From JAQVSH01 sp964451605 (GTDB lineage Bacteria > Bacteroidota > Bacteroidia > Bacteroidales > UBA4181), in contig CAYVJA010000106.1 in assembly GCA_964451605.1 (NCBI GenBank), positions 1 to 5,777 on the forward strand: a stretch of DNA of 5,777 bases. The letters are read 5' to 3'. How positions within the stretch are numbered: position 1 is the stretch's first letter; each line of letters opens with the position of its first letter. This document shows positions 1 through 3,851 of the stretch, one piece after another. The notes beneath the pieces are model-generated. The model was not told where the DNA came from, made no database searches, and was given only the letters and a program-made list of their open reading frames with translations. The position numbers were made by a program, and so were the translations under genes.

Positions 1-600
1 GTTGACAGCTACATTCCCATTCCTCCCCGTGAAAATCAGAAGCCCTTCCTTATGCCTGTTGAGGATGTATTCTCGATTACCGGTCGTGGTACCGTAGCTA
101 CCGGTCGTATCGAAACCGGTGTTGTTAAGGTTGGTGAAGAGGTTGAAATCGTAGGTCTGGGTGCTGAGAAGAAAAAATCTGTGGTTACCGGCGTTGAAAT
201 GTTCCGCAAACTCCTCGATTCCGGTGAAGCCGGAGATAACGTTGGTCTGTTGCTCCGTGGTATCGATAAGAACGAGATCAAACGTGGTCAGGTTCTTGCC
301 AAACCCGGATCGATTACCCCTCATACCACTTTCAAGGCTGAGGTATACGTACTGAAGAAAGAAGAGGGTGGTCGTCACACGCCTTTCCACCAGAAATATC
401 GTCCGCAGTTCTATATCCGTACGCTCGACGTTACCGGTGAAATTGAACTTCCTGAAGGTCGTGAAATGGTTATGCCCGGCGATAACGTTACTATTACTGT
501 GAATCTGATCTATCCCGTAGCTATCAATAGAGGTCTCCGTTTTGCCATTCGCGAAGGCGGCCGTACCGTTGGTGCCGGACAGGTTATTGAGATTCTGTAG
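1..600 (+). CDS. tuf: Elongation factor Tu, C-terminal half (5' end outside window)
   Basis: EF-Tu is the cytoplasmic GTPase that carries aminoacyl-tRNA to the ribosomal A site. The reading frame is open from base 1, so the gene enters from the left edge. 199 residues are visible, about half of the usual 394-395. The G domain with its GTP-binding motifs is therefore missing. Domain II covers roughly visible residues 10-105 (EDVFSITGRGTVATGRIETG at 21-40, GLLLRGI at 82-88). Domain III covers about 106-199 (GGRHTPF at 123-129, YRPQFYIRTLDVTG at 133-146, LRFAIREGGRTVGAG at 179-193). These are close matches to bacterial EF-Tu, including the PQF and FAIRE segments where elfamycin resistance mutations are known in E. 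coli; both look wild-type. The gene ends in TAG and is followed by a strong hairpin and then tRNA-Trp, as in other Bacteroidales. Identification is certain; only the 5' part is unseen. Confidence 0.98.
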   Translation, partial: VDSYIPIPPRENQKPFLMPVEDVFSITGRGTVATGRIETGVVKVGEEVEIVGLGAEKKKSVVTGVEMFRKLLDSGEAGDNVGLLLRGIDKNEIKRGQVLAKPGSITPHTTFKAEVYVLKKEEGGRHTPFHQKYRPQFYIRTLDVTGEIELPEGREMVMPGDNVTITVNLIYPVAINRGLRFAIREGGRTVGAGQVIEIL

Positions 601-613
601 TTATCTGTAGTTA
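594..613 (+). repeat. Perfect 10-bp tandem duplication across the tuf stop codon
   Basis: TCTGTAGTTA occurs at 594-603 and again immediately at 604-613, with a partial third copy (TCTGTA) at 619-624. The first copy contains the tuf stop codon TAG (598-600). The second lies wholly in the spacer, so the duplication leaves the protein end unchanged. It looks like a small slippage duplication. No function is evident. Confidence 0.75.
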
Positions 614-623
614 GTTCATCTGT

Positions 624-666
624 AAAACAGAGTTCAGGCTCGGTTTCGGCGTCTGAACTCTGTTTT
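624..666 (+). terminator. Strong hairpin after tuf, probable intrinsic or partial terminator
   Basis: AAAACAGAGTTCAG (624-637) is perfectly complementary to CTGAACTCTGTTTT (653-666), giving a 14-bp stem. It can extend inward by one G-U and one C-G pair, leaving an 11-nt loop at 640-650. The descending arm ends in four Ts, matched by four As on the ascending side. It lies 23 nt after the tuf stop and ends 6 nt before tRNA-Trp. Its position suggests it ends most tuf transcripts or protects the tuf mRNA 3' end. Because the T run is short and interrupted by G, read-through into the tRNA and secE is plausible. A processing role is the alternative. Confidence 0.75.
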
Positions 667-672
667 GTAAAC

Positions 673-743
673 AGGAGTGTAGTTCAAGGGCAGAATAGCG
701 GTCTCCAAAACCGTTGATGGGAGTTCGAATCTCTCCACTCCTG
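673..743 (+). tRNA. tRNA-Trp (anticodon CCA)
   Basis: A full cloverleaf can be folded by eye. The 7-bp acceptor stem pairs AGGAGTG (673-679) with CACTCCT (736-742). The D stem pairs 682-685 with 693-696, with one G-U. The anticodon stem pairs 698-702 with 710-714, with one G-U, around loop CTCCAAA (703-709) and anticodon CCA at 705-707. The variable loop is 4 nt (715-718). The T stem pairs 719-723 with 731-735, with one G-U, around TTCGAAT (724-730). The discriminator is G743, as expected for bacterial tRNA-Trp. The next bases are CAA, so the 3' CCA is not encoded and must be added by nucleotidyltransferase. The gene decodes UGG. It sits between tuf and secE and is probably released by RNase P and 3' processing from a longer transcript. 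Confidence 0.97.
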
Positions 744-759
744 CAAAGAATCGTATGCT

Positions 760-951
760 ATGAATGTGAAGACTTATTTTCAGGAAATTTACACCGAGTT
801 ATTCCACAAGGTTACCTGGCCTACTTGGAAAGAGTTGCAGTCGAGTGCGTTGGTGGTGTTGGTTGCGTCGATTATCATTGCATTGGTAGTCTTTGTGATG
901 GACTTCTCTCTTGAACACATTTTGAACCTGTTTTACTCGGTATTTTCTTAA
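760..951 (+). CDS. secE: Protein translocase subunit SecE
   Basis: SecE is the small essential subunit that clamps SecY in the SecYEG channel of the inner membrane, through which unfolded proteins are exported. The 63-residue product is the short, single-span form typical of most bacteria (the E. coli protein has three spans). It begins with an amphipathic cytoplasmic helix. The family signature KVTWPTWKEL is at residues 17-26 and one hydrophobic membrane segment lies at about 29-48 (ALVVLVASIIIALVVFVMDF region). The ATG at 760 is the only sensible start: the nearby ATG at 755 runs into a stop after two codons. No Shine-Dalgarno sequence is present. The start is only 16 nt after tRNA-Trp, and the stop is 17 nt before nusG, the usual partner gene. 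Confidence 0.97.
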   Translation: MNVKTYFQEIYTELFHKVTWPTWKELQSSALVVLVASIIIALVVFVMDFSLEHILNLFYSVFS

Positions 952-957
952 ATCGGC

Positions 958-962
958 AGGAG
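958..962 (+). promoter_or_regulatory. Shine-Dalgarno-like AGGAG before nusG
   Basis: AGGAG lies 6 nt before the nusG ATG, an ideal spacing for a ribosome binding site. None of the other intact genes here has an equivalent match, as expected for Bacteroidota, which largely do without Shine-Dalgarno pairing. It supports the chosen nusG start but may be chance in a 17-nt spacer. Confidence 0.45.
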
Positions 963-968
963 TAGGTC

Positions 969-1532
969 ATGAATGACTCTGAAAAAAAATGGTACGTTCT
1001 GCGCGCTGTCGGCGGTAAGGAAAAGAAGGTGAAAGAGTACATCGAAAGTGAGATTGCTGCATTGGGTCTCGGCGAGTACGTTTCACAGGTCCTTATCCCC
1101 ACAGAGAAGGTGTACCAGGTCCGCAACGGGAAGAAGATCAGTAAAGACCGGATCTACTACCCCGGTTATGTGTTGATCGAAGCTTGTCTTGTGGGCGAGG
1201 TAGCCCATGTGCTTCGCAATATCCCGAATGTGGCCGGTTTTCTCGGTGAAGAGAACAAGAAAATGGATCCTGACAAGAAACCGATTCCCCTTCGTCAGTC
1301 GGAGGTTAATCGGATTCTGGGTAAGGTCGACGAACTGGAGTCGAGCGAAGAGGAGTTGAATGTTTCATTTATTGTGGGCGAAACGGTGAAGGTGGTCGAT
1401 GGCCCTTTCAACAGTTTTACCGCAACTGTAGAAGAGGTAAACGAAGAACGCAAGCGTTTGAAGGTGATTGTCAAAATTTTTGGTCGTCGTACCCCCCTCG
1501 AACTCGGTTTTGTACAGGTGGAGAAGGAGTAA
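969..1532 (+). CDS. nusG: Transcription termination/antitermination factor NusG
   Basis: NusG binds the RNA polymerase clamp through its N-terminal domain and contacts Rho or ribosomal protein S10 through its C-terminal KOW domain. It thereby affects pausing, termination and transcription-translation coupling. The product is 187 residues, a normal length. The NGN domain covers about 7-115, with WYVLRAVGGKEKKV at 8-21, LIPTEKV at 42-48 and the conserved YYPGYVLIE at 63-71, then IPNVAGFLG at 85-93. A charged linker (about 119-131) leads to the KOW domain at about 134-187, with VGETVKVVDGPF at 136-147 and the closing GRRTPLELGFVQVEK. The ATG at 969 gives the expected N terminus directly ahead of the first beta strand and has an AGGAG 6 nt upstream. 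It follows secE closely, as in most bacteria. NusG itself, rather than a specialised paralogue, is favoured by this locus. Confidence 0.97.
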   Translation: MNDSEKKWYVLRAVGGKEKKVKEYIESEIAALGLGEYVSQVLIPTEKVYQVRNGKKISKDRIYYPGYVLIEACLVGEVAHVLRNIPNVAGFLGEENKKMDPDKKPIPLRQSEVNRILGKVDELESSEEELNVSFIVGETVKVVDGPFNSFTATVEEVNEERKRLKVIVKIFGRRTPLELGFVQVEKE

Positions 1533-1574
1533 CCTTCGCCACCCCGTTATGCATGTTACGCACTTAATATATAT

Positions 1575-1602
1575 TGACACGAACGCTTCCCTCGACGTGT
1601 CA
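1575..1602 (+). promoter_or_regulatory. Inverted repeat in the nusG-rplK spacer, possible leader hairpin
   Basis: TGACACG (1575-1581) and CGTGTCA (1596-1602) are perfect inverse complements separated by 14 nt, ending 25 nt before the rplK start. Upstream is an AT-rich run (TTAATATATATTG, 1564-1576). In E. coli, L1 represses translation of the rplK-rplA mRNA by binding a structure in this leader, so a hairpin here is suggestive. I see no clear match to the L1 target, and the repeat could instead be an operator or chance. Confidence 0.35.
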
Positions 1603-1627
1603 CAAACTACAATTAAGAACAGAGAAT

Positions 1628-2071
1628 ATGGCAAAAGAAATTGCTGCATTGATCAAGTTACAAATTAAAGGCGGTGCTGCTAATCCATCTCCTCCCGTTG
1701 GGCCTGCGTTAGGTTCGAAGGGTGTGAATATCATGGAGTTTTGTAAGCAATTTAATGCTCGTACTCAGGACAAGGCCGGAAAGATCACTCCGGTTATTAT
1801 TACTGTTTATTCGGATAAATCTTTCGAATTTGTTACTAAGACCCCGCCGGTGGCTGTACAGTTGCTGGAGGCTTCGAAACAAAAATCCGGATCGGCCGAA
1901 CCTAACCGTAAAAAAGTTGGTTCTGTGAGCTGGGAAACTGTAGAGGCAATTGCAAAGGATAAAATGCAGGATTTGAATGCATTTACCGTCGAAAGTGCCA
2001 TGTCTATGGTGGCCGGTACTGCCCGGAGCATGGGAATTACAGTTACCGGTAATTCTCCCTTCAACAAATAA
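1628..2071 (+). CDS. rplK: 50S ribosomal protein L11 (uL11)
   Basis: L11 binds the GTPase-associated centre of 23S rRNA at the base of the L7/L12 stalk, where it helps factor-dependent GTP hydrolysis and stringent-response signalling. The 147-residue product fits the family. The N-terminal domain is at about 1-72, with the proline-rich PSPPVGPALGSKGVNIMEFC at 20-39; its prolines are the region altered in thiostrepton-resistant mutants and look wild-type. The rRNA-binding C-terminal domain is at about 73-147, with the late motif GTARSMGI at 130-137. The start is the ATG giving MAKEIAALIKLQIKGG. An in-frame TTG at 1574 would add 18 residues with no family similarity, so it is rejected. The gene ends with tandem stops (TAA TAA), 17 nt before rplA. 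Confidence 0.97.
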   Translation: MAKEIAALIKLQIKGGAANPSPPVGPALGSKGVNIMEFCKQFNARTQDKAGKITPVIITVYSDKSFEFVTKTPPVAVQLLEASKQKSGSAEPNRKKVGSVSWETVEAIAKDKMQDLNAFTVESAMSMVAGTARSMGITVTGNSPFNK

Positions 2072-2088
2072 TAAAAGTTCTGAGAAAG

Positions 2089-2784
2089 ATGACAAAGCTT
2101 ACTAAAAACAGGAAGTTGGCGCTTACGAAGATGGAACCTTCCAAAGTGTATAAGTTGACGGAAGCTGCTGCCTTGTTGAAAGAGATAACCACGGTGAAGT
2201 TTGATGCTTCGGTTGATATTGATGTCCGTTTGGGCGTCGATCCCCGTAAAGCCAATCAGATGGTTCGTGGTGTTGTCTCCCTTCCTCATGGAACCGGTAA
2301 GGAGGTTCGCGTGTTGGTGCTCTGTACCCCTGACAAGGTAGATGAGGCCACTGCTGCCGGTGCCGACCATGTAGGTTTGGAAGAGTATATCGAGAAGATC
2401 AAAGGTGGTTGGACCGATGTCGACGTGATCATTACGATGCCGTCGGTCATGGGTAAAATCGGTGCCTTGGGTCGTATTCTGGGTCCCCGCGGTTTGATGC
2501 CTAACCCCAAGAGTGGTACGGTTACCATGGACATTGGAAAAGCTGTGAAAGAGGTTAAGCAGGGTAAAATCGACTTCAAAGTCGATAAGTTTGGTATCGT
2601 TCATACTTCGGTCGGGAAGGTCTCTTTCGAACCGGAAAAGCTTGTTGATAACATCAAGGAGTTCATGAACACCATTATCAAGTTGAAACCTGCCGCTGCA
2701 AAAGGTACTTACGTTAAGAGTATCTTTCTTTCCACCACCATGAGTCCGGGTGTGAAAGTGGACGTTAAGTCGGTAGAAGAGTAA
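2089..2784 (+). CDS. rplA: 50S ribosomal protein L1 (uL1)
   Basis: L1 forms the mobile L1 stalk near the ribosomal E site, which helps release deacylated tRNA. In many bacteria it also represses its own operon by binding the mRNA. The 231-residue length is typical. Domain I is built from about residues 1-68 and 160-231; domain II is about 69-159. Diagnostic segments are DVRLGVDPRKANQMVRG at 45-61, the highly conserved GRILGPRGLMPNPKSGTV at 128-145, GKIDFKVDKFGIVHTSVGK at 159-177 and the C-terminal STTMSPGVKVD at 215-225. The ATG at 2089 gives the normal N terminus and follows rplK by 17 nt, consistent with translational coupling. Nothing is truncated or unusual. Confidence 0.98.
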   Translation: MTKLTKNRKLALTKMEPSKVYKLTEAAALLKEITTVKFDASVDIDVRLGVDPRKANQMVRGVVSLPHGTGKEVRVLVLCTPDKVDEATAAGADHVGLEEYIEKIKGGWTDVDVIITMPSVMGKIGALGRILGPRGLMPNPKSGTVTMDIGKAVKEVKQGKIDFKVDKFGIVHTSVGKVSFEPEKLVDNIKEFMNTIIKLKPAAAKGTYVKSIFLSTTMSPGVKVDVKSVEE

Positions 2785-2804
2785 TTAACCTTGAATCGCA
2801 GATT

Positions 2805-3323
2805 ATGACTAGAGAAGAAAAAGATCAAATTATTGCGGGTCTGGTAGAAGAGCTCAACAACTACAAACATTTTTATCTTGCCGATACAGCCGATCTAAAT
2901 GCAGAAGATACCGCGCAGTTGCGCCGTACCTGTTTCGAAAAGCAGGTTAAGATGATTGTTGTTAAGAACACCTTATTGTCGAAGGCACTCGCAACTGTCG
3001 GGTTTTCCGGATACAATGAGTTGCTTCCTACACTGAAAACCCCCACTTCTATTTTGCTCACCAACGAGGCCAGTACGCCGGCCAAGTTGATTAAAGCCTT
3101 CCGTAAGAAGCATCCTAAACCCCTTCTTAAGGCCGCATATGTTGAGGAGTCGATCTTCATTGGCGACAATCAGCTCGATGCACTGGTGGCAGTAAAATCG
3201 AAGGAACAACTCATCGGCGATCTTGTTGCCCTGCTGCAATCGCCCGCTCAAAAGGTTCTTTCACAACTTCAATCAGGAAAACATATCCTGGCCGGTGTCG
3301 TGAAGACCCTTTCAGAAAAATAA
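2805..3323 (+). CDS. rplJ: 50S ribosomal protein L10 (uL10)
   Basis: L10 anchors the flexible stalk: its N-terminal domain binds 23S rRNA beside L11 and its long C-terminal helix carries L7/L12 dimers. The 172-residue product is normal for the family. The N-terminal region starts with MTREEKDQIIAGL and contains NNYKHFYLADTADLNA at 18-33 and the conserved VKNTLLSKAL at 53-62. The central part has TPTSILLTNE at 79-88 and the AAYVEESIF strand at 110-118. The C-terminal helix for L7/L12 binding is about 135-172. The ATG at 2805 lies 20 nt after rplA. That spacer is too short for the long autoregulatory leader seen before rplJ in E. coli, so any L10-dependent control would have to use sequence inside rplA. 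Confidence 0.96.
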   Translation: MTREEKDQIIAGLVEELNNYKHFYLADTADLNAEDTAQLRRTCFEKQVKMIVVKNTLLSKALATVGFSGYNELLPTLKTPTSILLTNEASTPAKLIKAFRKKHPKPLLKAAYVEESIFIGDNQLDALVAVKSKEQLIGDLVALLQSPAQKVLSQLQSGKHILAGVVKTLSEK

Positions 3324-3374
3324 GAAGAAAACAAACAAACATTAATCGATTATTTAATTTTAAAACTCAATAAA
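3324..3374 (+). other. AT-rich rplJ-rplL spacer
   Basis: This 51-nt spacer is very rich in A and T, especially the second half (ATTATTTAATTTTAAAACTC region). It has no strong hairpin and no Shine-Dalgarno sequence. An unstructured A-rich leader is the kind of start context associated with efficient initiation in Bacteroidota. That would suit L7/L12, which is needed in several copies per ribosome. This is inference. Confidence 0.4.
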
Positions 3375-3749
3375 ATGGCAGATTTGAAAGCATTTGCAGA
3401 ACAATTGGTAAACCTGACCGTTAAAGAAGTTAACGAATTGGCTCAGATCCTGAAAGACGAATATGGTATTGAACCTGCTGCAGCTGCTGCTGTAGCCGTA
3501 GCCGCTCCTGCTGCTGAAGTAGCTGCTGCTCCCGAAAAATCTACTTTCGATGTGATTCTGAAAGCTCCCGGAGGTGCCAAGTTGCAGATCGTTAAACTGG
3601 TAAAAGAGATTAGCGGTTTGGGTCTGAAAGAGGCTAAAGATCTCGTAGATCAGGCTCCGAAGCCCGTTAAGGAAGGTGTATCGAAAGAAGAAGCTGAATC
3701 CATCAAAGGTCAATTAGAAGAAGCTGGAGCTGAAGTTGAACTTAAATAA
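3375..3749 (+). CDS. rplL: 50S ribosomal protein L7/L12 (bL12)
   Basis: L7/L12 forms the dimers of the ribosomal stalk that recruit translational GTPases such as EF-Tu and EF-G. It is the only ribosomal protein present in multiple copies. The 124-residue product has the standard three parts. The N-terminal dimerisation and L10-binding domain is about 1-32 (MADLKAFAEQLVNLTVKEVNELAQILKDEYGIEP region). A flexible Ala/Pro/Val hinge is at about 33-54. The globular factor-binding domain is about 55-124, with the signatures KLQIVKLVKEISGLGLKEAK at 69-88 and VKEGVSKEEAESIKGQLEEA at 98-117. The start gives the canonical MADLK N terminus. GCT codons dominate the hinge, producing a short repetitive DNA tract that is normal for this gene. 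A likely attenuator lies just downstream. Confidence 0.98.
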   Translation: MADLKAFAEQLVNLTVKEVNELAQILKDEYGIEPAAAAAVAVAAPAAEVAAAPEKSTFDVILKAPGGAKLQIVKLVKEISGLGLKEAKDLVDQAPKPVKEGVSKEEAESIKGQLEEAGAEVELK

Positions 3750-3754
3750 CAAAA

Positions 3755-3769
3755 ATACCTTTTAGGTAT
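3755..3769 (+). other. Small hairpin just after rplL
   Basis: ATACCT (3755-3760) and AGGTAT (3764-3769) form a perfect 6-bp stem with a TTT loop, 5 nt after the rplL stop and 4 nt before the larger hairpin. It could protect the rplL mRNA 3' end after processing or form part of the attenuator region. On its own it is too weak to be called a terminator. Confidence 0.45.
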
Positions 3770-3773
3770 CCGC

Positions 3774-3813
3774 AGGTTTAGAGTCCCGGGTTATCCGGGA
3801 CTCTAGGCCTTTT
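3774..3813 (+). terminator. Attenuator-like hairpin between rplL and rpoB
   Basis: AGGTTTAGAGTCCCGG (3774-3789) pairs with CCGGGACTCTAGGCCT (3795-3810). The stem is 16 bp with two G-U pairs around a 5-nt loop (GTTAT), and its inner 11 bp are perfect and GC-rich. It is followed by a short T run (TTTT, 3810-3813). In E. coli a partial terminator between rplL and rpoB lets only a fraction of transcripts continue, and an RNase III site lies in the same spacer. The position and form here match that role. The T tract is short, so partial rather than full termination is likely. No clear separate rpoB promoter is visible, which means read-through must feed rpoB. Confidence 0.75.
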
Positions 3814-3851
3814 GTCATTATCGGTCCAGTTCATTTTAATCCATACTTCAG

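Noticed and set aside
755..763. ATG-CTA-TGA mini-ORF overlapping the secE start, as a possible coupling element
   Set aside because: Two codons ahead of a stop is easily chance. It lacks a ribosome binding site and there is no evidence that it is translated.
1574..1627. Longer rplK starting at TTG 1574
   Set aside because: The extra 18 residues do not resemble L11, while the ATG at 1628 gives the canonical MAKEI start.
1807..2604. Long minus-strand open frame across rplK and rplA (265 codons)
   Set aside because: It lies antisense to two well-recognised ribosomal protein genes, resembles no family I know, and is explained by their codon bias. The other antisense frames over rplJ, rplL, tuf, nusG and rpoB are rejected for the same reason.
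3475..3535. GCT-rich repetitive tract as a possible microsatellite or phase-variable repeat
   Set aside because: It encodes the alanine-rich hinge that every L7/L12 protein has. The codons are mixed with GTA, CCT and GAA and do not form a uniform repeat.
3811..3851. Possible Bacteroides-type promoter for rpoB (TTTG at 3811, then TTCATTTT)
   Set aside because: The spacing is too short and the second element mismatches the TAnnTTTG consensus. Part of it overlaps the terminator T run.
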